A stretch of DNA of 50,470 nt, from assembly GCA_013115125.1 (NCBI GenBank), contig JABANN010000227.1:1-50470 (forward strand), read 5' to 3'. Origin of the DNA: Perkinsus olseni (lineage: Eukaryota > Perkinsozoa > Perkinsida). Below the pieces are notes generated by a model. That model saw nothing but the letters and a program-made list of their open reading frames with translations, searched no databases and had not been told where the DNA came from. Made by a program: the position numbers and the translations under genes. Within the stretch, counting starts at the first letter, position 1; every line of letters starts with the position of its first letter. Shown here piece by piece: positions 10,745 to 19,311 of this stretch.

Positions 10745-12390
10745 ATCTTTCTCCCCTCCTCAAACGACCGATGATGAGAAGCCGTATAAAAGGTATTTGT
10801 GTTGGTACTGGCAGAACGGCTATCGCTGCGTCCACGGCGACCATTGTCGATTCGCTCATGGTTTCGGTGATATGGGTCATGGTAGTGAAGGTGGTAGCGC
10901 GGATGAGGATACTCTGGTTACGATACATGGGTCGGAGTTCCCTCCGAAAACGCTGATAAAGTGGGAAAAATTCTGGATGTTTTTACCCGCATATAATCGT
11001 TCAGATTTCCTTTACCGGGGTGCGACATTCGCTATCAGAGTGGGCTATTTTCTCTGGAGGAAAGTGAATTGTTCTTATCGATGCTGATGAGCGGAAAGCA
11101 CGTGTCTTGGAACACGGTTGGCTACGGCAGGGACGTGGTCCAATTTTCGAGCCCCAAAGGGATGAAGTAAAAAGATCATCGAAATTTTGAGCAGCTTTCT
11201 GATACCTCTAGCTAGGTATAGCTTTTCCGAGAGCGAGTATACAGCGGACGCGTTCCCGCCGTTTGTGTTGGGTATCATGCATCGGGTTAAGAGTGTGCTG
11301 GAGTAAGTTGGGGTCGCGGAGGTGCCCGAGGTGTGTTTCGATGAGCTTCCTTAATCTTAAGATCACCTTGATTGAAGATTCGTAAAAGTTCATCTTTTTT
11401 CAGGCCAGTTTATGGTCGTGATAAGGTGCAGTTTAATTACTGTGTAGCGAACGTGTACCGTTCTGGACGGGCGGGTGAGGGATTCTGTCGGTGCGGGTTG
11501 GGATGGTATCTTTTTTAGGTGTTACTTACCATAGTGACAACGAACCGGAGTTGCGTGGTGATTGTCCGATCGCATGTGTTAGTTTCGGTGCGGAGAGAAT
11601 ATTTTCGCTGAAGCAAATGCGGGCAAAGTAGTAATGGAGGAGTGGGGGGAATTTTGTGAAGTCTGAGAGGGTCGAGTATACTGTGGTTTGGATTATGGTA
11701 GAAGTACTAGATTTGAGAGTAGTTGATGAATATCTATGTTGAAGCGAGGAAGATTCGGATGAAGTTGCAGCGGCCGCTTGATTGTAAAATTGATAATATT
11801 TTTTTGGATTTGGAAAATGTCCGGAAAATTTATAAATTTATCTTTGATTGTGGAAGATACCAAAGCGGTTGAATGAATCGATCGATGAAACGGCCGCGGT
11901 CATTTTTTTATTGAGAAAAATGCAAAAATGTAGGAGATAATTGAATTTTTGTGATCGATAATGGCAGAATGAGTTTTGTGCGACTCTCCTTCCACCCCAT
12001 TCGTCGCGGAGAGTGTGACATATTTGATTGAAGTGGTTGGACTCCAATCGATCAGATGATCGATTTGTCAGGTCGAGCACAGCGTACCACGTTCGACTGG
12101 AAAATGGGAGTGTTGTCATCATGGCTGGTGACACGCAAAAGAATTATCTCCATCAGATTACGAAGGAAGACTATATTTCCAGTCACTATCCCAGGGTCTC
12201 TCTGACCTTCAGGTGGGGGAGGGCGGAGGAGAAGTGGAAATTATTTTTCGAGCGGGTTCGGTCGGGTGGTGTGAGTATTCACGACAGCAGCGCTATCATC
12301 GGAGGTTGCGGGACTTCTGCCTTCAATTCGATGGCGTCACGTGACCTCTCTCTCAGGGTGCATCATACGGGCTCGGGAAGCAGCAGTTAA
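10745..12390 (+). CDS. CCCH zinc finger + AlkB-type Fe(II)/2-oxoglutarate dioxygenase
   Basis: AlkB enzymes use Fe(II), O2 and 2-oxoglutarate to demethylate nucleic-acid bases (some act on other substrates). Exons: about 10745-10916, 11039-11166, 11216-11302, 11404-11474, 11519-11627, 12072-12212, 12357-12390 (TAA). All junctions from 11039 onward keep phase; the 3' end of the first listed exon is uncertain. That exon holds a C-x8-C-x5-C-x3-H finger (CWYWQNGYRC...CRFAH), which usually binds RNA. The dioxygenase part shows the iron motif HSD in VTYHSDNEPELRGD, the hallmark IACVSFGAERIFSLK, a later His in GDTQKNYLHQI, and the 2-oxoglutarate arginine in YPRVSLTFR. The protein ends VHHTGSGSSS. 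The initiator Met must be in an upstream exon not identified in 10382-10744. An RNA demethylase is plausible because of the finger; the substrate is not shown. Confidence 0.85.
11475..11518 (+). other. 44-nt intron splitting the AlkB gene just before the iron motif
   Basis: Runs GTGAGGG to TTTTTTAG. Removal joins GCGG to GTGTTACTTACC, giving GVTYHSD with the iron-binding His and Asp intact. Phase and family motif agree, so this short intron is well supported. Confidence 0.8.
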
Positions 12391-12689
12391 GAGACTCGCA
12401 GGTGCCGCAATTTTCCGTCGGAAAGGCGGATGCGAAAATTTTACATTTACTCTGTGCGCCCTGTCGAACTCCTTTTCCCTCGGCGGTTGCTTGTCGGACT
12501 TGTGGGTGATTGATTGACGGGTTGGTGAAGTCGCCGTAGATGCAGCAGAATTTTGAGAAGGGTCGCACTGCAGCGATGGGCATTGTTGTGTTCTAGTGGT
12601 TGAGCGCCTCGCTTCCATTCGGAAGGTTGTTGGGTCTATTCCCAGGGAGGTTATTTTGATTATATCAGCTCCTCGGTTTTGCTATAACG
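12391..12689 (+). other. intergenic, AlkB to UPF3
   Basis: About 300 bp between the AlkB stop and the chosen UPF3 start. It contains the tRNA-like sequence at 12593-12656. No coding exon was recognised. Confidence 0.5.
12593..12656 (+). repeat. degenerate tRNA-like sequence
   Basis: A box-A-like TAGTGGTTGAGCGCC is followed 37 nt on by a T-arm-like TTGGGTCTATTCCCA. The anticodon arm does not form a 5-bp stem with a 7-nt loop, so this is a tRNA-derived relic and not a working tRNA gene. Confidence 0.55.
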
Positions 12690-15265
12690 ATGTACCGGCC
12701 AAAAGGAAGGGTGATGTTGTCGACAGTGACGGGGCCGAGGGAGGAGGCAGCGGAGAAGGTTGCAGAGGCGAAGGATGAGAAGGCGTCGTTAGCGAATAAG
12801 GAAGGGGATACTCGGGGGAAGGGAAAAGGGAGGAAGGGGGCAGAGGTAGTAATGGCGGGATCAGTTTCTCACGGAAGGACCGCTAGTTAGTTCGGGAGGG
12901 TTGCGTTGAACTGGTGAAGGAGCGAAAATTCTCAATTTTCTTTGCTAAATTTTTGATAAATTGTCGAGAATTTTATCGAAAATTTTAGCTGCTTTACTCC
13001 CTGGCTTCGTGCTGCTGCTACGTCGTATTTGTCGTTCGTTCGGTATTATTCTGACCCGAGTGATATTATTTTCTCATACCCAATTTTTGACTACAATGCG
13101 CATTTGTGACGGGTTCTGACGAAAAAAAATCGATTCGGAAAGGGAATTCTGCCCGAGTGCTCCTCTCAGGGTCGTAAGGAGGAGTCCACCCCGCCGACGC
13201 CCGGCAAGGGTAAAGGTGGCAATCGTGCTGGGAAGGGCAAAGGGAAGGGACGGTTGGGTGGTGATGATGACGATGATGAGAATCACAAAACGAGGAAGGG
13301 AAAAGGGTGAGGGGGTTGTTGCTGCGAAATTGGAGAATTTTTATTGGCATTGGGCGGTTTTGGGTAATTTTTGTGGCTGCCGGTGAACCCTGGGCGGCGA
13401 ATGTGGGGGATATGAGACGCGCCTTACGGGTATGTGAGATTGTGCTTCGGGTAATGGATGGTTATTGAGGAATATACTCTGGTACTAGGCCTTCGTAAGG
13501 AAGAAGCGGAGCTCGGCACTAATGCTCGGATTCGAACGCCACCTCGGGCTTTGGAACTTCCTTGGACTTCTTTCCTCGCGAACTTGGGCGTTTTGATCGA
13601 TCGTAAATCCGCTTTGTGTTCCTTCGATCAACTATTCTTTTTCAGTGGTATCGAAGGTGGTAAGTCGAAAAGCAGCACTCCTGAGAAGGGGAAGGAAATT
13701 GACGAGCAAGGCCCGCCGGGAAGCTCGTAAGTCGCGAGGGGTGGAGATGGAGCGATTTTTGTGCTGCGATTCAGGAGAAAAGTGGTAGTGAGGCTGCTTC
13801 CGCCGACCATTACTGAAGAGCAGCTGTGGAAGTCCATACCGGAAACGGTTAAGGGAAGTGTGGTGTGGAGGTAGTGGAGGGGGGAGGGGCCTTCGGTCCT
13901 TGCCGAATGGTCCGGTTGTGGTGGAGGTGATCGTAGATTGAGCTGTGGGTGAAGGAGAGTTGAGAACTCGAGGCTAACGGGGGTTGGTGAGAATAAATTT
14001 CAGCTATTCAAACGGTGCAAAATTTTATTTTTTCCGGGAAATTTCTGAGAAATTTTTTCTGAATTTTCTGTGCGCCAGAGACATGGTGAAATCAACCATT
14101 CCGTATGCTCGTCAGCTTCGAGAGTTCTTCCCGGACCCTCAGGTTGTATTTTCTCTTAAGAGCCTTCCTGAAATCTAGGAGCGGCCGCGGTCTATCGAAC
14201 ATTGCAGCAAGCGTCGACGTTTGAGTTTCACCTGTGAAATGAGGAGTAAATTTTGCATTTCTCGTCGCGGCTCTCCCCTCATAACGGGTACAACTTATCG
14301 GGTATCAGATATTTCGTGCCGGGCGTGCAACCGAAGCGACCCTCGATTACCTCACCCGCAGTGAATAGTCGGTGTTATCTCGAGTTTGATTCGAAGCAGA
14401 GGGCGGCGGATTTCGTTAATTCTTTCCACGGCCATAAGTTTGTGGATCATGTAAGGTGGTCGGCGGCTTCCGGCTGGGGTTGATCGAGTGCTCGCTAGTT
14501 GGGGGAGACCTATCGGGCGGTGGTTTGTGCGGCGCCGTGGGGACGATGTATGCCTGGGGGGAGCAGCCGGAGGCCTAGGCATAGCAGAGACGTTAAGGAA
14601 GGGTCTATTGACAAGTGCAAGTAGGAGAGTTGCTGACTGGTTCTGGTTCGCGCTGGTTCGATCCCTGCCTCAGGTATTTTAAGGATTTTATTGCGTCCAT
14701 TGCCGAGGAGGCCCCGGTAGCACTACCGGAACCGTTGGAAGGTGGTGATATTGGGCTTTCAGGGGTCGAAAAATTCATTTTTCATTTCTTATGGAAAATC
14801 GTGACCGCGTGTAGCTCGTAGGTAACGGGTGGGGGAATCTTAGGTTGAAGCTGGTTAGATTAAAAAAGCCTCAGTTACGTGCGACCCTGCGAAAACACCG
14901 CTGGTTGATTATATTAATGACTGGTATAAAGAAAAGGAGAAGCGACGAGAGAAAGAACGGCGGCGGCAAAGGGAGGCTGCGGAAGAAGCCCGGAAAAAGA
15001 AAAAACATGCTGCAAAGTAAAAACGATAAGTTGGCTGTCATTCTGTCAAGGGAAACGGTTTTAGGGAAGCTAAGAAGGCTGGTGAGAAGGAGGGAGCGGT
15101 AGAACCGCAGGAGGGCAAGAAAAAGTCGAGTCGAAGTGGACGAAGCAGCAAGGATGATGGTAATTTTCGGTAAATTTTCGTTCAATTTATGGCATCATTT
15201 TTTCAGAATGGTGGTACGATCAGAGCTGCTACGGATACCGGGGAGGTCGCCGGGGAGGATGGTGA
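12690..15265 (+). CDS. UPF3: UPF3, nonsense-mediated mRNA decay factor
   Basis: UPF3 links exon-junction complexes to UPF2/UPF1 during nonsense-mediated decay. Ten exons keep phase: 12690-12845, 13170-13306, 13646-13726, 13775-13870, 14309-14450, 14499-14614, 14674-14741, 14875-15016, 15065-15159, 15207-15265 (TGA), about 363 residues. The N-terminus is Lys/Gly/Glu-rich. The conserved domain begins KVVVRLLPPTITEEQ, continues RYFVPGVQPKR, SRCYLEFDS, FVNSFHGHKFVDH and YRAVVCAAP, then DVKEGSIDKYFKDF. The Lys/Arg-rich KTPLVDYINDWYKEKEKRRE region follows, as in known UPF3 proteins. It ends in an RGG-like tail (GYRGGRRGGW). The ATG at 12690 is the first that opens the frame; a start in an upstream exon is possible. 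Intron 6 is tRNA-derived, and intron 7 carries a partial GTATCTT element (about 14836). Confidence 0.88.
12846..13169 (+). other. UPF3 intron 1
   Basis: 324-nt AT-rich intron between phase-0 exons, from GTAGTAATGG to CTCTCAG. It contains AAAATTTT-type palindromes near 12930-12990. No repeat family or RNA gene was seen. Confidence 0.6.
13307..13645 (+). other. UPF3 intron 2
   Basis: 339-nt intron from GTGAGGG to TTTTTCAG. Positions 13520-13550 contain GGATTCGAACGCC, a weak tRNA T-loop-like motif. Nothing else was recognised. Confidence 0.55.
13871..14308 (+). other. UPF3 intron 4
   Basis: 438-nt intron from GTAGTGG to GGGTATCAG, between KGSVVWR and YFVPGVQ, which are adjacent in UPF3 proteins. 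An open stretch at 14082-14178 was tested as an exon and rejected because skipping it restores the family sequence. Confidence 0.65.
14615..14673 (+). repeat. 59-nt UPF3 intron ending in a sense tRNA 3' half
   Basis: The intron runs GTGCAAGTAGG to CCTGCCTCAG. Its 3' part, GCTGGTTCGATCCCTGCC, is a tRNA T-arm with a canonical B box (GGTTCGATCCC). The acceptor CAG follows directly in what would be the acceptor-stem strand. Flanking exons join in phase (AA|G) and give SIDKYFKDF. The intron is spliced yet largely tRNA-derived. Confidence 0.75.
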
Positions 15266-15702
15266 TCTTTTGGCGGGTGAAACGGTCGAAAGATCCCCTC
15301 GCGAGTAAGTGGTGGTTGCTTTTGTAAGTTTATAGTCCAACTTTTACGGTTACGACTATCGCTGACGTGTAGTTCATAGAAGCTAGCCCGAAGCACTCGT
15401 GACGAGTAAAAGTCGTAGGCTTAACACGAGCATAAATAACGATAAGAAGATCTTGAATTCTGATAGAATCTTTGTGCTGGGCCAACCCTAACAACGCGCT
15501 CGGGGGCTCTCTGTAGCGTTGATGGTGATTGGTCTCTTTTCAGGCGGCTGTAGGTTAGATCGGCAGAGAGGGCGAAGAGCTGCTGGCGAGCCGCTGTTGC
15601 TGTTTGGGACGCTCATAACGTGATTATAATATTTTTCTTGATGATTATCTTTCCGTTTTTGTGTTGAGAAGTTAGTGAAAGATCCGTATCCAAGGTTGAA
15701 GC
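15266..15702 (+). other. intergenic, UPF3 to TatD
   Basis: Holds a GTGAGTTTATAGTCC-family copy (15322-15360) and, just before the TatD ATG, a GTATCCAAGGTTGA half-element at 15686. The AAG in that half-element could be a splice acceptor for a 5' leader exon or for trans-splicing. No coding exon was recognised. Confidence 0.45.
15322..15360 (+). repeat. GTGAGTTTATAGTCC family copy
   Basis: Reads GTAAGTTTATAGTCCAAC, then TACGGTTACGACTATC. It matches copies at 799, 17195, 32199, 35682, 35786 and 41197. Confidence 0.65.
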
Positions 15703-17504
15703 ATGCACGCGACGAAGGTGATAGATTCCCATGCCCATCCGCAGATGGGCAAGTTGACGAGTGTCGGCGCGAGGGCGGAGTTGGTCCGAAGGTGTTCCGC
15801 AATTGGCGTTGGGATGGTGGTGGCGTGCAGTACAGGGCCTGAGGATTGGGACGATGTAAGATAGCGCGAGAGATGGAAAACGGTAATCTCGGTAATTTAT
15901 CTGTTTTTTTCGAATTTCACCGAAAAATGTGAAAAAATACCGCAGAGTTTCAGGAAATTCTTGATGGAACGGAAATCGTAAATTTTTCGGAAGTTTCCGT
16001 TTTCTCCCGAGTTTACCTTGAAAATGGAAAATCACCGAAAAATTCGAAAATTTTGAAAAATGTTACCGACTAATTTAGAAAAATTCCAGCTTTTCCCACG
16101 AGTTTTACCAAAAGATTTGGGCGATTCACGAAAATATTGGTTTTTACTGGTGGTCTGCTCAGACAGCTGGACTGGACCCTTCACTTTATAAGCCACAAGT
16201 GGGTATCCATCCATGGTATGTAACCGAGGAGATGGCCGAGGTTGAAGCTGGCACTTCATGGGTGCAAAAGATGCGCCGCCTTCTGGAGGCGAATCCGAGC
16301 TTCGGCGTGGGTGAAATTGGAATTGATAAAATTAGGGCGAAAGAGGTGGGGTTGGCGGAGGGGCAAATCGATCTAGTGATCGATTTGGCAGGTTCCGATG
16401 GAAATTCAGATGAAGGTTTTTGAAAGGCAGCTTGAGTTGGCGGCCGAGCTCGGAAGGCCGGTATCTTTGCACTGCGTGCGTGCCTATGGTCAACTTCTGG
16501 ATACTCTCAAGGGGGTCGACGAGCGGATACCGGCGATTGTGTTACACGCGTAAGGAAGGGCGGTGTCCATACCACATTTCCAGCAAATCTCAGCTGTGTC
16601 CTAGTGAGATGGGTATCTTCCGTGTATCTTCTTGCTTAGAACTCAACGGGATCCGTTGGAATTTAACTCGACGTCGAAAAAATCTTCCCTTGAAATAAGT
16701 GGCTCACACCGCAGCGAGACGACGGGCAAATCTCGATCGACAGGTACGGCGGGAGCGCCGAGCTCGTGAAGGACTTCCTCAGATGCACTCAAAAACGTAG
16801 GTCGTCGGCGTTGCAGCACAATGTCCGACTAGCGATGGCCTTGGGCTTGGAACTGATAAAATTCACGAGAGCCATGCTGTTGTTGATTTAGGAGTGTATT
16901 TTAGCGTCTCGGCGAGGAGCCCTAGTCCGAAGCATCTGCCGGATGTTCTTAAAGCTGTGCCGAGGGATCGACTTTTGATAGAAACTGACAGTCCCGACCA
17001 GATGCCGTTAGACGTTGAGAGGGCGAAATTAGGTACGTCTCAGAAGCCCGTGGCGACCAATTTTTTTTCCGGAAAAAATCTGAAATATTTCCGTTGGTTC
17101 CTCGCTTTGTCAAGGCCCAGAAATGATCTTCTAGTAGTGAATTCCCTAGGGCGAGGACGGCGTGCTCCGGCGGGTTGGCAGCGCTCGCTGTACTGTGGGT
17201 TTATAGTCCGACTGGGCCCGGTAGTATCGGCTTAGCTGGACTTTCCCGAAGTTCTCACTTCCGGGGGAGGCGTCGTGCGCAGATCGACAGGAGATGGTTT
17301 GGCAGAAGGTTTCCCGCGAGGTTCGATAATTTCCCTATCTTTTATTTTCGCTCAGAGCCTGTCAGCGAAGGCATCAACGACAGCGGACTGATCGACGTCG
17401 TTTTGAAGAGGGTGGCCGAAGCGCTCGGGCGGGACTGTGACGAAGTGGCTGCATTTACCAGCGAAAACGCGGAGAGAGTTTTTGGTGTTTTATCGGCCCC
17501 CTGA
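15703..17504 (+). CDS. TatD-family metal-dependent nuclease
   Basis: TatD proteins are TIM-barrel, metal-dependent DNases/exonucleases. Six exons in phase: 15703-15855, 16163-16345, 16410-16549, 16744-16796, 16892-17032, 17356-17504 (TGA), 272 residues, close to the family's usual 260. The start ATG directly precedes the first metal motif. Metal-site motifs are all present: HxH in VIDSHAHPQ, Glu in GVGEIGIDK, His in RPVSLHCVRA, His in IPAIVLHA and Asp in LLIETDSPDQ. The fold-typical VGIHPWYV and YFSVSARSPSPKHL are also clear. The C-terminus SENAERVFGVLSAP matches the closing helix (N-A-x-x-x-F). Intron 5 carries a long GTGAGTTTATAGTCC copy. No targeting peptide is seen. Probably active. Confidence 0.9.
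15856..16162 (+). other. TatD intron 1
   Basis: 307-nt intron, dense in AAATTTTC/GAAAATTTT palindromic runs, ending GGTCTGCTCAG. Confidence 0.6.
17195..17325 (+). repeat. long GTGAGTTTATAGTCC family copy in TatD intron 5
   Basis: Begins GTGGGTTTATAGTCCGAC and continues with TATCGGCTTAGC, then AGATCGACAGGAGATGG. The same order of blocks recurs at 41197-41325 in the RCC1 gene's first intron, so the family unit is at least about 130 bp here and not just the 20-bp end. Confidence 0.65.
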
Positions 17505-18068
17505 CCGTGTTCCTTTCGAGTAGTTGTTTCTGTTGTGTTGCTGATAAAAGACACCTGTCGGACGCATCGCGCAACTCCCCGGTGAAGTATCCGCACTACG
17601 TTACACTAGACTGAGATGGCCTCGATCTGAGAGCAACCTTTCTTGGTCTGTTGAACAGGCTAAACTAACTCTCATCGGTGATCCTGTCATAGGAGTTGGA
17701 CTTTAAACTCACATTAGACTGAGATGGGTCTCATAATTGTGCAACCGCTAAGGGACCGTTGTCTCCTTATCATGGTAACACAGCTAGTTCCAAAATTGGG
17801 CGAATCTTTTTTTCTACTTGGTCGAAAATATGGTGGTGCCTGGAAGTGTAACGAAGGAAGAGGAAGTATTACTTTCGATTTGACATATAGAGTTGCTGCT
17901 CCTTTTCGTTCACCAAAGAAAACAGAATTTTTTCGGGGTTCTCCGCAATTTTTTTTCCTTGTGTTCATCTTCTGTTGTAGATTTGTTATTCACGCGTTAA
18001 CAAATATGAAACACAAATTTTGTCGATCATCATTCGGGTTCAGTGTATTTTTGTTTTTCTCTTTAGTA
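17505..18068 (+). other. intergenic, TatD to the dehydrogenase gene
   Basis: Contains two direct repeats of ACA(C/T)TAGACTGAGATGG at 17603-17619 and 17711-17727, flanking a segment that ends GGACTTTAAACTCAC (inverted GTGAGTTTA family end). The last bases before the ATG are a pyrimidine-rich TTTCTCTTTAG, with the AG only two bases from the start codon. This suggests a leader intron or a trans-splice acceptor. Confidence 0.5.
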
Positions 18069-19086
18069 ATGGAAGTAGCCGTTATCGGTAGTGGCATGAT
18101 GGGCCGCGGTATCGCCGCCTGTATCGCCGCCGGAGGACCCCACCACGTCCGAATGTTCGACACAAACGCCGAGGCTCTCAACGACGGGGTACAGAAGGCA
18201 ATCGAGCAAAGAGAATTCCTTCGACAAAATCACGTTCCTCCTACCGCCGTCCCCGGTGAGATCTACGCCGCTGAGTCACTCGAGTTCGCTGTAAAGAACG
18301 CCGATTTTGTTTTCGAAGCGGTCATTGAAGACACTGCTGTGAAACAGAGTGTCTTCCACCAGATTGAGGCCAGCTGTGAGAAGGAACACTTCGCTATGTG
18401 CACCAACACCAGCAGCCTTTCGGTCACGGAGATCGCTTCTAAGCTGGAGAAGCCCGGTCGCATGCTTGCTGCCCATTTCATCGGCCCCGCTTATCTGGTT
18501 CCGCTGGTGGAGGTTTGCCCGGGCGAGAAAACTGACGGTGATGCCGTTGAAAAAGTGGAGAAATTTCTGAAAAGCTGTGGGAAAAAACCAGCAGTGGTGA
18601 GTATTTTTTCCCGGAAATTTTCGGTAATTTTTTTGTTTTCAGATGAAGAAGGAAATTGACGGTTTTGTTTGCGCTCGACTTCAAGCAGCTCTTTATCGCG
18701 AGTGTCTCCATCTTGTTAAGCTCGGCGTTGCCAGCCCGGAGACCATCGACTCTGTCGTCTACAACGGTTTTGGCCGTCGCTTCAATACCATCGGTCCCTT
18801 CCAGCAGAACGACTTCGCCGGTCTTGAGCTCGTCAAGGGAACCCACTCAAGATTCTTCCCTCAGCTCGGAGCGTAAGTGCAAAAAAATCGGGAAAATTTT
18901 TTTATTTTTTTCGTCAGGGAAACTCACGATGACCGCAGTGAGGCGTTGGTGGCTGAAGGCAGACTCGGTGTTAAGAACGGCAAGGGCAACTACGACTGGT
19001 CTGATGATGACATCAAACGCATCGGTGGGTCCCGTGACTCTGAGCTGCTCCGTCGGTTGAAGTTCGACTTCAAAGATAATGAGTGA
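18069..19086 (+). CDS. 3-hydroxyacyl-CoA dehydrogenase family, lambda-crystallin / gulonate dehydrogenase-like
   Basis: An NAD-dependent oxidoreductase of the HADH fold. Three exons: 18069-18596, 18643-18872, 18918-19086 (TGA), 308 residues; introns of 46 and 45 nt, GT-AG, in phase. The N-terminal Rossmann motif is GSGMMGRGIA, with FDTN placing the adenine-ribose Asp. NTSSLSVTEIA and HFIGPAYLVPLVEV match the family's Ser and catalytic His segments. The C-terminal helical part (GFVCARLQAALYRECLHLVK, FNTIGPFQQNDFAGL) is closer to lambda-crystallin / L-gulonate 3-dehydrogenase than to mitochondrial HADH. Oddity: the usual HxxNP is HFIGP, so the conserved Asn is Gly. No organelle leader is seen. 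The substrate is not fixed by sequence alone. Confidence 0.88.
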
Positions 19087-19311
19087 ATTTATTATTGAGT
19101 ACATTTACTATCCAGTTTCTATCAGAATTATTCTTTTTCTTTTTATAGTGACGGAAGGCTCTCGGCGATGGGCTCAGTTGGGGACTCTGTGTAGTGTTGA
19201 AATGCAGTGCAAACAGATAGCAACCTTTTTTAGTGTTAAACTCGACTGAGGTAACGGTGGAAATGGTGATAATGTAACGCTCAATAACAACAGCAAAGAC
19301 ACTCGCCATTA

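Noticed and set aside
14082-14178. Open stretch (DMVKSTIPYARQLREFFP) considered as a UPF3 exon.
   Set aside because: UPF3 proteins continue directly from the GSVVWR-like strand to YFVPG; including this block disrupts the family sequence.
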